Of a stretch of 64,000 bases of DNA, positions 44,138-54,153 are shown piece by piece. How positions within the stretch are numbered: the first letter of the stretch is position 1; the number at the start of each line of letters is the position of its first letter. Under the pieces are notes generated by a model. It saw only the letters and a program-made list of their open reading frames with translations. It was not told the DNA's origin and did no database searches. This stretch comes from Massilia sp. Root335. Lineage in GTDB: Bacteria > Pseudomonadota > Gammaproteobacteria > Burkholderiales > Burkholderiaceae_D. Made by a program: the position numbers and the translations under genes. The stretch spans positions 38,572-102,571 of the forward strand of contig NZ_LMCY01000032.1 in assembly GCF_001425685.1 (NCBI RefSeq), in the 5' to 3' direction.

Positions 44138-44982
44138 CGCCAGAGCGGGCCGAGGTGGACACGGAACCGTTCTTCCTCGGCAGCGGCGCGGACCGGCGCT
44201 TCTGCCTGTTCCACCGGCCTGCGGGCGCATGCCGCGGCGCCGTCCTGTACGTGCCGCCGTTCGCCGAAGAACTCAACCGCACCCGCCGCATGGCCGCCCT
44301 CGGCGCACGCCGCCTGGCCGCGCACGGCTATGGCGTGCTGCAGATCGACCTGCTCGGCACCGGCGACAGCGCCGGCGACTTCGCCGATGCGCGCTGGGAT
44401 GCATGGAAGCGGGACCTCGACCTGGGCGCCGCCTGGCTGCGCGCCCGCATCGATGCACCGCTCACGCTGTGGGGCCTGCGCCTGGGCGCTTTGCTTGCGC
44501 TCGACCATGCGCGCACGGCGGCTTACCCGCTCGCGCCGCTGCTGCTGTGGCAACCGGTGGCCAGCGGCTCGGCGTACCTGACCCAGTTCCTGCGCCTGCG
44601 CACGGCGGGCGCGATGCTGGGCGACGACGCCGCGCAGTCGGGAACGAAAGCCTTGCGCGCCGCGTTGCAGACCGGAGAGACGCTGGAAATCGCCGGCTAC
44701 GATTTATCTCCCGAACTGGCGCGCGCGATCGACGGCCTGCCCGCGCCCGATGCCATGCTGCCGCCCGCCCCGGCGCACTGGTTCGAGGTGCTCGGCGCGC
44801 CCGGGCAAGCGCCGGGACCGGCCGCCGCGCGCGTCAAGGCGGCGTGGGAAGGCCAAGGCACGGTGCTCCACGTGCACACGGTGACGGGGTCGCCGTTCTG
44901 GGCCACGACGGCGGTGTCGACCTGCCCCGCGCTGCTCGACGCCACCGACGGCGTCATCGGGGAGGGCGCCCATGTCGTATGA
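44134..44982 (+). CDS. Exosortase A-associated hydrolase 2 (alpha/beta fold), nucleophile missing
   Basis: A 282-residue alpha/beta-hydrolase-fold protein of the XrtA-linked hydrolase 2 family (TIGR03101 type). VLYVPPFAEELNRTRR holds the oxyanion region, and DLLGTGDSAGDF is the strand after it. At the nucleophile elbow the sequence is LWGLRLGAL, with Arg116 where Ser or Cys is expected, so it is probably not a normal hydrolase; this may be a family trait. It is coupled to the carrier protein and overlaps the hydrolase 1 start by 11 bases, suggesting that the two hydrolases form one complex. Confidence 0.86.
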   Translation: MTPERAEVDTEPFFLGSGADRRFCLFHRPAGACRGAVLYVPPFAEELNRTRRMAALGARRLAAHGYGVLQIDLLGTGDSAGDFADARWDAWKRDLDLGAAWLRARIDAPLTLWGLRLGALLALDHARTAAYPLAPLLLWQPVASGSAYLTQFLRLRTAGAMLGDDAAQSGTKALRAALQTGETLEIAGYDLSPELARAIDGLPAPDAMLPPAPAHWFEVLGAPGQAPGPAAARVKAAWEGQGTVLHVHTVTGSPFWATTAVSTCPALLDATDGVIGEGAHVV

Positions 44983-45817
44983 AGAACGCGCCCTCGCCTT
45001 CCGCTGCGGCGGCGATACGCTGGTCGGCATCGCCAGCGTGCCCGCGGCGCCGTGCGCGCGCGGTGTGCTGATCGTCGTCGGCGGTCCGCAATACCGCGTC
45101 GGCAGCCATCGCCAGTTCGCCCTGCTGGCGCGCCACCTGGCCGCGCACGGCATCGCCGCCATGCGCTTCGACTACCGCGGCATGGGCGACAGCGACGGCG
45201 AAGAACGGGATTTCGAAGTCATCCAGGACGACATCCGCGCCGCGCTCGACGCCTTCGTCGGCGCCGTGCCGGGCCTCGCCGACGTCGTGCTGTGGGGACT
45301 GTGCGACGGCGCCTCGGCGGCCGCGATGTATGCGCCGGGCGACGCGCGCGTGCGCGGCCTCGTGCTGCTCAATCCCTGGGTACGCACGGACGACGGCGTC
45401 GCCCGCACGACCTTGAAACACCACTACCGCGACCGCCTGCGCGACCCCGCGTTCTGGCGCAAGCTGGCACGCGGAAAATTCGACTACGCGGGCTCGCTGG
45501 CATCGATGCTGAAACTCGTGCGCACCGCGTTCGCGGGCCGCGCAGCGTCGTCGGAAGACGCCCCCGCTGCGCTGCCCGAGCGCATGCGCCAGGGCCTGCA
45601 CGCATTCGGCGGCCACACGCTGCTCGTGATCGGCGGCGCCGACCTGACGGGGCGCGAATTCTGCGACGTGGCCGGATCGACGCCGGCCTGGAAACGCCTG
45701 CTGTCCGCGCCGCGCGTCACCTGGCGCCGTCTCGACGGTGCCGACCACACGTTCTCGCGCCGCGCCTGGCGCGACCAGGTCGCCGAGTGGACCCGCGAAT
45801 GGGTCGTGTCGTGGTGA
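44972..45817 (+). CDS. Exosortase A-associated hydrolase 1 (alpha/beta fold)
   Basis: A 281-residue alpha/beta-hydrolase of the TIGR03100 type. The nucleophile elbow is LWGLCDGAS with Cys111 in place of Ser, as in dienelactone hydrolase-like enzymes; GGPQYRVGSHRQF is the oxyanion loop and LDGADHTFSRR holds the catalytic His. It may release or transfer the carrier-bound product of the ligase/decarboxylase pathway. It ends 3 bases before the convergent beta-helix gene. Confidence 0.88.
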   Translation: MSYEERALAFRCGGDTLVGIASVPAAPCARGVLIVVGGPQYRVGSHRQFALLARHLAAHGIAAMRFDYRGMGDSDGEERDFEVIQDDIRAALDAFVGAVPGLADVVLWGLCDGASAAAMYAPGDARVRGLVLLNPWVRTDDGVARTTLKHHYRDRLRDPAFWRKLARGKFDYAGSLASMLKLVRTAFAGRAASSEDAPAALPERMRQGLHAFGGHTLLVIGGADLTGREFCDVAGSTPAWKRLLSAPRVTWRRLDGADHTFSRRAWRDQVAEWTREWVVSW

Positions 45818-45820
45818 CGT

Positions 45821-47266
45821 TCAGGACGCCGGCAGACAATCCGTAAAGCGGGCAAACGCCCCATACACCGCGGCCGCGGCGCGCGGTTTGCCGCACAGGT
45901 CGCGCGCATCCGCCGGCCGCCCTTCGCTATCCATCTCGTCGCGCAACGGCGGCGCGCCGCGCCAGGAAAAATCGCCCGTCTCCGGTGCGCGGAACAGGCT
46001 GCGCACGGGATGGCTGCCGACGTACGCGCGCCAGAGCGGCGTTGCGCGATTGTCTCCCAGGTGCACGATGCCGCCGTCGCGGGCGCGGATCGGACCGTCG
46101 ACCAGATTCCCGTCCACCACCGCGCTGCTCGTCGGATAACGCACGTCGATGCCGCTCGTGTCGACGAGCGTGTTGTCGACGACCTTGCTGGCCGCCGCGC
46201 CGTTCAGGTAGATGCCCACGTCCGAACAGCCGACGATCAGGTTGGCGCGCACGACACTCCCATCCTGCTCGGTGATGCAGCGGCCGTCGCGGCAGAATTC
46301 GCGGCCCGTGCCGCCGCCGCCCAGCGACAGGCCGATGCGCTGTCCCGGCTGGCCGCGCAAGGTCTGCTCGCACCAGACGACGTTGCGTTCGAAGACGTTG
46401 TTTTTGCCGCCACCCTTGGCGAACGCGCCGTAGCTGACCTCGTTGCCGTCGCGCTTGACGAAGTCGGTGATGACGTTCGCGCGCACGGTCCAGCCGCTGG
46501 CGGTGACGAGATCGATGGGCGTCACCGGCTTCGTCGTCGCGCGCACGTGCGTGGCCGCCAGTGTCGTGTGGTCGATCAGGCCGTCGTCGGGGTAGCGGCC
46601 GTCGTGGCCATTGATCTTGATGTGCGCGTTGAAGTCGCGGATCGTGTTGTTGACGCTCTCGAAGTGATGGCCGCCGCCGATGACGTGGAAGGCGTGCTCG
46701 CAGTCGTCGTCCGCCGGGCACACGCCGCGGATATCGAGGTTCTCGAAACGCCAGTACGGCGCGTCGACGACGAAGCCCTCGAGCGTCTCGAGTTCGATGT
46801 GCACGGTGCCCGGCTGCGCCGCGCGCACGACGATGCGCGCATCCGCCCGGCCCGCGCGCGCAATGCCGATGCCCTTGCCCTGGAAGCGGTAGGTGCCCGG
46901 TGCCAGCGTGATGACGTCGCCCGGTGCCGCTTCCTTGAGCGCGGCGCGCAGGGCATCGGGCGTGGCGACCTGGATGCCGCCGCCATCCTGTCCGGCGGCC
47001 CGCGGCTGCGCGCCGACGTTCAGGGCCAGCCGGGGCGGCGCCACGCCGGCCGGGCCGCGGTCGAGCGTCGTCAGGATTGCGGCGACGCGGCGGCCGCTGC
47101 CGACGATGAGCGGGTTATGGCCGCTGGTGCGCTTTTCGATGTACGGGGCGAGCGTGCGCGGGGCGACGCCCATGTGGTCGACGATGGCCGGCAGCGCGGC
47201 GGCAAGCAGCACCGCGGCGACGCCCGCCGCCAGCAGGCCGCGGCGCGCCAGCCGGCGCACCGTCAC
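45821..47266 (-). CDS. Secreted right-handed parallel beta-helix protein
   Basis: A 481-residue protein with an N-terminal membrane anchor or signal (ARRGLLAAGVAAVLLAAALP). From residue 95 it has GGGIQVATPDALRAALKEAA and GDVITLAPGTYRF, the start of a pectate-lyase-like beta helix, then short repeated turns (FENLDIRG, NNVFERNVVW, VVRANLIVG, KVVDNTLVD). It may be a lyase or epimerase acting on the exopolysaccharide, or a surface binding protein; catalytic residues cannot be fixed by eye. The GTG start overlaps the prsR stop codon (GTGA), so it is the third gene of the prsK-prsR transcript. Confidence 0.82.
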   Translation of the reverse strand: MTVRRLARRGLLAAGVAAVLLAAALPAIVDHMGVAPRTLAPYIEKRTSGHNPLIVGSGRRVAAILTTLDRGPAGVAPPRLALNVGAQPRAAGQDGGGIQVATPDALRAALKEAAPGDVITLAPGTYRFQGKGIGIARAGRADARIVVRAAQPGTVHIELETLEGFVVDAPYWRFENLDIRGVCPADDDCEHAFHVIGGGHHFESVNNTIRDFNAHIKINGHDGRYPDDGLIDHTTLAATHVRATTKPVTPIDLVTASGWTVRANVITDFVKRDGNEVSYGAFAKGGGKNNVFERNVVWCEQTLRGQPGQRIGLSLGGGGTGREFCRDGRCITEQDGSVVRANLIVGCSDVGIYLNGAAASKVVDNTLVDTSGIDVRYPTSSAVVDGNLVDGPIRARDGGIVHLGDNRATPLWRAYVGSHPVRSLFRAPETGDFSWRGAPPLRDEMDSEGRPADARDLCGKPRAAAAVYGAFARFTDCLPAS

Positions 47267-48624
47267 GCGCTGGCCTTGATGCCGTGGCGTCCCATCAGGT
47301 CATACAACGTGGGACGGCTCACGCCCAGCATCTCGGACGCCTTGACGATGTTGCCGTCGGTGCGCGCCAGCGCACGGGCGATGGCTTTGTATTCGGCCTC
47401 GTCGCGCACCTGGCGCAGGTTCAGCGGTTCCTCTTCGGCGCCCGTGTCTGGCAGGCCCAGGTCGTCGGCGACGATGGTGTTCGCGTCGGCCATGATGACG
47501 GCGCGCTTGATGCAGTTTTCCATCTCGCGCACGTTGCCGGGCCATTGATACGCTTCGATCGCGGCCAGCGCGTCCGGCGCGAAGTGCAGCGACGCGCGCG
47601 ACTCCTGCGCGCAGAACTTGTTCTTGAAGTGATGGGCCAGCAGCGCGGCATCGCCTTCGCGCTGGCGCAGCGGCGGGATCGTCACGACGATTTCCGACAA
47701 GCGGTAATACAGGTCTTCGCGGAAGCGGCCCTGCGCGCACAAGTCCTTCAGTTTCTGGTGCGTCGCGCAGACGATGCGCACGTCGACGGGGATCTCCTCG
47801 TGGCCGCCGATGCGCTCGATCACGCGCTCCTGCAAAAAGCGCAGCAGCTTGGCCTGCAGCGCCATCGGCAGGTCCCCAACCTCGTCGAGGAAGAACGTGC
47901 CGCCGTGGGCCAGTTCCACCTTGCCCTTGGTCTGCTTGGCGGCGCCCGTGAAGGCGCCCTTTTCGTAGCCGAACAATTCGCTTTCCAGCAGGTTTTCCGG
48001 GATCGCCGCGCAGTTGATCGCCATGAAGCGCTCCTTCGCGCGCGGCGACAGCGCGTGGATGGCGCGCGCCAGCACCTCCTTGCCGGTGCCCGATTCGCCC
48101 AGCAGCATGACGGAGGCGGACGTCGGCGCCACCTTCTCGATGGTGCGGCAGACCTTGAGCATGCCCGGATCGCGCGAGATCACGCCGGCCAGCGGCGAGT
48201 CGGCCTGCGACTGCTGCATGCGGCGGTTTTCCTGCTGCAGGTTGTGCAGGAAGAAGGCGCGCTGGATCACGAGGTTCAGCACTTCCGGGTCGACCGGCTT
48301 CTGGTGAAAATCGTAGGCGCCCATGGCGATCGCCTTGACGGCGTTGGCATGGTCCTGGTTGCCCGTCAGGACGATCACGCGGGTGTCCGGCGCCAGCGCC
48401 AGGATCTGCTGCAGGGTCGCGAGGCCCTCGGTGGAGCCGTCCGGATCGGGCGGCAGGCCCAGGTCCATCGTGCACACGGGCGGTTCGTGGCGGCGGATCT
48501 GCGCCAGCGCCGCCTCGCGGTCGCCGGCCACCACGACGTCGTAGGCGTCCAGGCTCCAGCGCAGCTGCTTCTGCAGGCCCGGGTCGTCTTCGATGATCAA
48601 CAGCTTGGGTTTTTGTTGGGTCAT
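47263..48624 (-). CDS. prsR: Sigma-54-dependent response regulator PrsR
   Basis: A 453-residue NtrC-type regulator. Asp54 in MDLGLPP is the phosphorylation site. The AAA+ domain has Walker A (GESGTGKE) and the sigma-54 contact loop ESELFGYEKGAFTGA; the C-terminus (NIVKASEMLGVSRPTLYDLM) is a Fis-type DNA-binding helix-turn-helix. It is the regulator of the PEP-CTERM regulon, probably acting at the boxes at 8338 and 15054. It lies 11 bases downstream of prsK on the same strand. Confidence 0.94.
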   Translation of the reverse strand: MTQQKPKLLIIEDDPGLQKQLRWSLDAYDVVVAGDREAALAQIRRHEPPVCTMDLGLPPDPDGSTEGLATLQQILALAPDTRVIVLTGNQDHANAVKAIAMGAYDFHQKPVDPEVLNLVIQRAFFLHNLQQENRRMQQSQADSPLAGVISRDPGMLKVCRTIEKVAPTSASVMLLGESGTGKEVLARAIHALSPRAKERFMAINCAAIPENLLESELFGYEKGAFTGAAKQTKGKVELAHGGTFFLDEVGDLPMALQAKLLRFLQERVIERIGGHEEIPVDVRIVCATHQKLKDLCAQGRFREDLYYRLSEIVVTIPPLRQREGDAALLAHHFKNKFCAQESRASLHFAPDALAAIEAYQWPGNVREMENCIKRAVIMADANTIVADDLGLPDTGAEEEPLNLRQVRDEAEYKAIARALARTDGNIVKASEMLGVSRPTLYDLMGRHGIKASA

Positions 48625-48635
48625 GGTGTCTTCTT

Positions 48636-50738
48636 TCAGGCGATCGTCGCGGCCGCGGCGACGCGATGCAGCGGCAGGACGACCTTGAATGTGGTGCCGA
48701 GCGCGGGTTGGCTGGTCACTTCCAGCGCCCCGCCCAGTTCAGTGATGTATTCCCGGCTCTCGAACACGCCGATACCCATGCCGGCCGACTTGGTCGAATC
48801 GAACGGCTTGAACAGGCGCTCGCGGATGAATTCCTCCGTCATGCCTTCGCCGGTGTCCGTGATCTCGACCTCGACGGCCTCGCCGCGCCCGCCGGCCGCC
48901 GGGGCCACGCGGACCATCACGTGGCCGTCGCGCGGCGTCGCCTCGATCGCGTTCTGGATCAGGTGGCCGATCACGCGTTCGAGGCGCTCGCGGTCGGCCA
49001 GCACCAGCAGGCCGGCCTGCTCGACGAGCAGCTGCGGATGCGGTTCGAACGCGCTTTTCAGGGCCAGCGCCTGGCGCGCGACCTCGTCGACCGCCAGCGG
49101 CTGCGGCTTCTCGGCATTCTCGCTGCGCGACAGCTTTTGCAGCAGCAGCTTCATCTTCTGCACGGAGTGGTTCAGCGTCTCCAGCATGTCGCGCTGGAAT
49201 TCCGGATTGTCCTTGTGCCTCTCGGCGTTGGCGTTCATCAGCGACAGCTGGGCGACGAGATTCTTGAGGTCGTGCACGACGAACGTCGACATGCGGTTGA
49301 ACGACTCGAACTGGCGCGCCACCATCAGCGCATTGGCCGCGTCTTCCTGCGCAAGGTAGCTGGCGGCCTGGCTGCCGGCGATTTCGAGCAGGTCGATGAT
49401 TTCCCAGTTCAGTTTCAACGGGCTGCGCGCGCGCTGCAGCACGACGAAGCCGAACAGTTTTTCCTGCAGCATCAGCGGCACGACGAGCCAGCGGCGCGGC
49501 ATGTCCAGCAGCCAGTCGGGCAGCGCGAGGCCTTCGTACTTGTCGGGGCGCTCGACATATTCGTCGACGTCGATCACCCACTGCGTGCTTTCCAGGAAGC
49601 GGCAGAACGGCGCGTTGGCCGGTTCCGCCACGTGCATATCGGGCGCCTGCCAGCCCGCCATCACCGTGAAGCGGCCGCCGGCATCACGCTGCCACAACGT
49701 GCCCCCGGGGCTTTCGACGAGGACGGCCAGCGCCTGGATCGCGCGCTCGCCCAGGTTCGGGCCGCGCTCGGACAGCGTGCGCGTAAAACGCATCCACTCT
49801 TCGCGGTAATCGTAGTTGTAGCGATAAAAATGCTTGCTGATCGAGACCCTCAGCCAGGAGCGCGCCGTGCCGGAGAACAGGATCACGCCCAGCAGCGAGA
49901 TGGCGCCGAACAGGAAGCCGGTCTGCATCACCGTGCCCCAGCTGCCGCCGACATAACGCAGGTAGTAGCCGACCGATCCCATGGCCAGCAGGTAGATCGC
50001 GGAACCGAACAGCGCGGCCGAATGGAACACGACGCGGCGCGAGACGGCGAACGACGTCGTCCACGATTTACGGCGCGTCATCGACACCGCCACCAGCGGC
50101 ACGGTCAGCGCGTTGACGAAACCGCGCGCCGTCCACAGGTCCGGACTCAGTTTGCGGAACAGCAGCGCATTGCTGTACATGTAGAAGTCGTAGGCGAACA
50201 TGCCGCCGATGCCGAGGCAGGCGAACTTGATCGCCCAGCGTTCCTCGATGGTCTTGTTGCGGTAGACCTGCTCGACGAGCAGCATCCCGTACACCGACAG
50301 GCCGACGTAGCCGATCAGGAGGGGCAGCCCGAGTTCGGGCAGCAGGTCGTTGCGCCAGTGGGCGACGCCGACGCCGGCCAGCAGCATCAGGTAGACGCAT
50401 CCCGCCGCCAGCAGCGACGTGCGCGGCGCGTGGAAGCGACCGAGGATGAGACGCGTCGGCGTTCCTTCCGATTCCTGTTGCCAGTGGCCGAGCAGCGCTA
50501 CGAGGAACAGCGACCAGGCGCCGTCGCGCAGCAGTTCAAGCGCGGCCGTGCCCGTATTCCACAGGATCTCCTGCGCGGCGTCCCAGCCGAGCGCCGCGGC
50601 CCACGCGGCCGTGGCCAGGCACGCGGTGCTGAGCGTGCCGCGCTGGGCGCGGCCGCGCCAGCCCGACAGGACCGACAGGCCCAGGGCGAGGAAGCCGATG
50701 GCGGCCAGTGCGTAGCTGGAAGCAGCGATATTGATCAC
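48636..50738 (-). CDS. prsK: XrtA/PEP-CTERM system histidine kinase PrsK
   Basis: A roughly 700-residue sensor kinase. About eight membrane segments occupy the first 290 residues, then a GAF domain (about 320-455) and a kinase core. The phosphoacceptor His is in FVVHDLKNLVAQLSLM, near residue 489; DTGEGMTEEF is the G box. I chose GTG 50738 because it starts directly at the first membrane segment, as in relatives; GTG 50768 in the same frame is possible and neither has a strong ribosome site. It senses an unknown signal and activates PrsR. Confidence 0.92.
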   Translation of the reverse strand: MINIAASSYALAAIGFLALGLSVLSGWRGRAQRGTLSTACLATAAWAAALGWDAAQEILWNTGTAALELLRDGAWSLFLVALLGHWQQESEGTPTRLILGRFHAPRTSLLAAGCVYLMLLAGVGVAHWRNDLLPELGLPLLIGYVGLSVYGMLLVEQVYRNKTIEERWAIKFACLGIGGMFAYDFYMYSNALLFRKLSPDLWTARGFVNALTVPLVAVSMTRRKSWTTSFAVSRRVVFHSAALFGSAIYLLAMGSVGYYLRYVGGSWGTVMQTGFLFGAISLLGVILFSGTARSWLRVSISKHFYRYNYDYREEWMRFTRTLSERGPNLGERAIQALAVLVESPGGTLWQRDAGGRFTVMAGWQAPDMHVAEPANAPFCRFLESTQWVIDVDEYVERPDKYEGLALPDWLLDMPRRWLVVPLMLQEKLFGFVVLQRARSPLKLNWEIIDLLEIAGSQAASYLAQEDAANALMVARQFESFNRMSTFVVHDLKNLVAQLSLMNANAERHKDNPEFQRDMLETLNHSVQKMKLLLQKLSRSENAEKPQPLAVDEVARQALALKSAFEPHPQLLVEQAGLLVLADRERLERVIGHLIQNAIEATPRDGHVMVRVAPAAGGRGEAVEVEITDTGEGMTEEFIRERLFKPFDSTKSAGMGIGVFESREYITELGGALEVTSQPALGTTFKVVLPLHRVAAAATIA

Positions 50739-50805
50739 GTTACTGGGCAGGATTCGGTGGTCATCCACGGCCGCCCGCCGGCCTTGCCGGCAGCCGCGGG
50801 CAGCA

Positions 50806-52218
50806 TCAGCGTCCGCTGCGGAACAGGACGACCTTCAGGGTATCGATCAGGATCAGCACGTCGAGGAACAGGCTGTTGTTCTTGACGTAGTACAGATCGT
50901 ACTGCAGCTTCTGCAGCGCGTCCTCGGCCGACGAGCCGTAGCCGTAGCGCACCTGGGCCCAGCCGGTGATGCCCGGCTTGACGCTGTGGCGCACGTTGTA
51001 ATACGGGACCACTTCGATCAGCTGGTCGACGAAGTACTGGCGCTCGGGACGCGGGCCGACGAACGACATGTCGCCCTTGAGCACATTGAGCACCTGCGGC
51101 AGCTCGTCGATACGCGTCTTGCGCATGAAATTGCCGACGCGCGTGATGCGCGGATCGTTCTGCTGCGCCCATTGCGGCTTGCCGCCCTTTTCGGCGTCCG
51201 TGCGCATGCTGCGGAATTTGTGGACGAAGAACGTGACGCCGTCCTTGCCGACCCGCTCCTGCGAATAGAACACGGGGCCGCGGTCTTCCAGCTTGACGGC
51301 CAGCGCCGCCAGCAGCATCAGCGGGAGCGTCAGCACCATGATGATCAGGCTGCAGACGATGTCGAAGCTGCGCTTCATGAACGTGCGCACGAAGCTCTGG
51401 TCGAAGCCGCCGCCGAACACGAGCCACGACGGCTGCAGCGAGTCGACGCGGATCTGGCAGGTCTCGCGCTCGAAGAACGTGGCGGCGTCCGTGACCTTGA
51501 ACCCCTGCAGCTTGCACTCGAGCAGATCCTTGATGGGGAAGCCGCCGCGGCGGTTCTGCACGGAGACGACGATTTCCTCGACGTTGTACTGGCGTGCCAG
51601 CGCGACGAGCGATTCGCCCTCGCGCGACTTGAGCAGGTTCGTCGACGGCACGCACAGTTCTTCGGTCGGCGTCGGCACGAAGCCGGCGATGTTGTAGCGG
51701 TGATAGCTGGCGCTCTGCACGGCCAGGTCGCTGCATTCCTTGGCCAGCGGACCGCTGCCCAGGAACAGGATGCGGGTTTCCAGGAAGCGCAGCTCGGACG
51801 ACTTGAAGAACACCATGCGCGCCAGGAAGATACCGCTGGCGGCGATCCCGAACACGAGCGCCATGATGCCGCGTCCGAAGTACAGGTCCGGCGCCACGTA
51901 GAACACCAGCGTCAGGATCAGGAAGCCCATCAGGAACGAGGGCATCAGCTTCATGAAGAACGGATGGCGCAGGCCTTCGTTGAAGTCGAGCTGGTACATC
52001 CCCATCGCGCTCATGCTGAAAATGATCGCTGCGGTAAAGGCGATGGCGGACGTGAAGAAATGATCGAGATGGCCGATGCTGGGCAGGCCGGCATTCTGGC
52101 CCACTTCCATGAATCGCACCGCCGCGCCGATGTAGACTGCGCCGAGCAGTACCAGCACTTCGACGAACAGCAGCACGAACACGATCTTCGACACATAGTG
52201 ATTAGAGATCCTAAGCAC
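50806..52218 (-). CDS. XrtA-system priming sugar transferase (TIGR03013/EpsB type)
   Basis: A 470-residue polyprenyl-phosphate sugar-phosphate transferase. The GTG at 52218 is set by GGAGG 5 bases upstream and gives the family's exact start (RISNHYVSKIVF). Four membrane segments fill the first 155 residues, a CoA-binding-like domain follows, then another segment and the catalytic domain with HKFRSMRTDAE, KTRIDELPQVLNVLKGDMSF and GPRPERQYF. It starts the repeat unit by moving a sugar phosphate to undecaprenyl phosphate. It lies upstream of prsK on the same strand. Confidence 0.93.
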   Translation of the reverse strand: MLRISNHYVSKIVFVLLFVEVLVLLGAVYIGAAVRFMEVGQNAGLPSIGHLDHFFTSAIAFTAAIIFSMSAMGMYQLDFNEGLRHPFFMKLMPSFLMGFLILTLVFYVAPDLYFGRGIMALVFGIAASGIFLARMVFFKSSELRFLETRILFLGSGPLAKECSDLAVQSASYHRYNIAGFVPTPTEELCVPSTNLLKSREGESLVALARQYNVEEIVVSVQNRRGGFPIKDLLECKLQGFKVTDAATFFERETCQIRVDSLQPSWLVFGGGFDQSFVRTFMKRSFDIVCSLIIMVLTLPLMLLAALAVKLEDRGPVFYSQERVGKDGVTFFVHKFRSMRTDAEKGGKPQWAQQNDPRITRVGNFMRKTRIDELPQVLNVLKGDMSFVGPRPERQYFVDQLIEVVPYYNVRHSVKPGITGWAQVRYGYGSSAEDALQKLQYDLYYVKNNSLFLDVLILIDTLKVVLFRSGR

Positions 52219-52424
52219 AGTTGCCTCCGGAGTAGCTGTTATTGCTGACTTGCACAACCAATAGGGTAAGCGGGAGACGCACGGGCGTTCCCGAAAGCTT
52301 TTGACTCGAGGAAAGAAAATAAGGCCAAGAATAGCCAGGAACTGTCATTGTCATCATTGCATGCGAAACGGCAAGGCTCGGGGACCAAGCGGCCTGCCCT
52401 CGGCACGACCTGTTGAATAGTCAT

Positions 52425-52452
52425 GGCAGCCGCGACCGGAATCGCGGCTGCC
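52425..52452 (-). terminator. Hairpin after the UDP-sugar dehydrogenase gene
   Basis: GGCAGCCGCGA (52425-52435) pairs perfectly with TCGCGGCTGCC (52442-52452) around a 6-base loop. It lies 10 bases past the dehydrogenase stop. There is no T run, so termination may be partial or Rho-assisted. Confidence 0.55.
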
Positions 52453-52461
52453 CGCATTACA

Positions 52462-53751
<1,290 letters not shown>

Positions 53752-54153
53752 ATTGATTCCGTTCCGCAAATTTTGCTATTACGATAACTTTTGTTTAGCA
53801 CGGAAACATCTGCATGCTCGACAAGCCGCCCCCCGTCCCGCGGACGGCGACGACCCATGTCATCGACAGTTACAGAGCATCGTTCATGCCGCGGTCGTCA
53901 ACCCAATCTTCACGAATCCTCACCGCCGTGCTGATGAGATAATAACATTTTATCGATTACAAGTTAGCAACAAGACATACCGTGCGCATGAAACGAACGC
54001 TCCAAGAACAGCAGAATAAGTTGCTGCAGTCAAAAGAGGCAAGCACTACCTTGTGCTGATTTACCGGAGTGTTGTAAGCATGGTTATTGAACGGTCGTAA
54101 CTTGTCGTAATGCTATGCTTTCCGGGTAAATCGCCCATTACGCCAGGCGTTTG
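53752..54153. other. 402-base intergenic stretch
   Basis: AT-richer than its surroundings and without a gene I can support. It must hold the promoter of the UDP-sugar dehydrogenase gene on the minus strand, as that gene lies 402 bases from the GT2 gene before it. No PrsR box or sigma-54 pattern is seen here. Confidence 0.5.
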
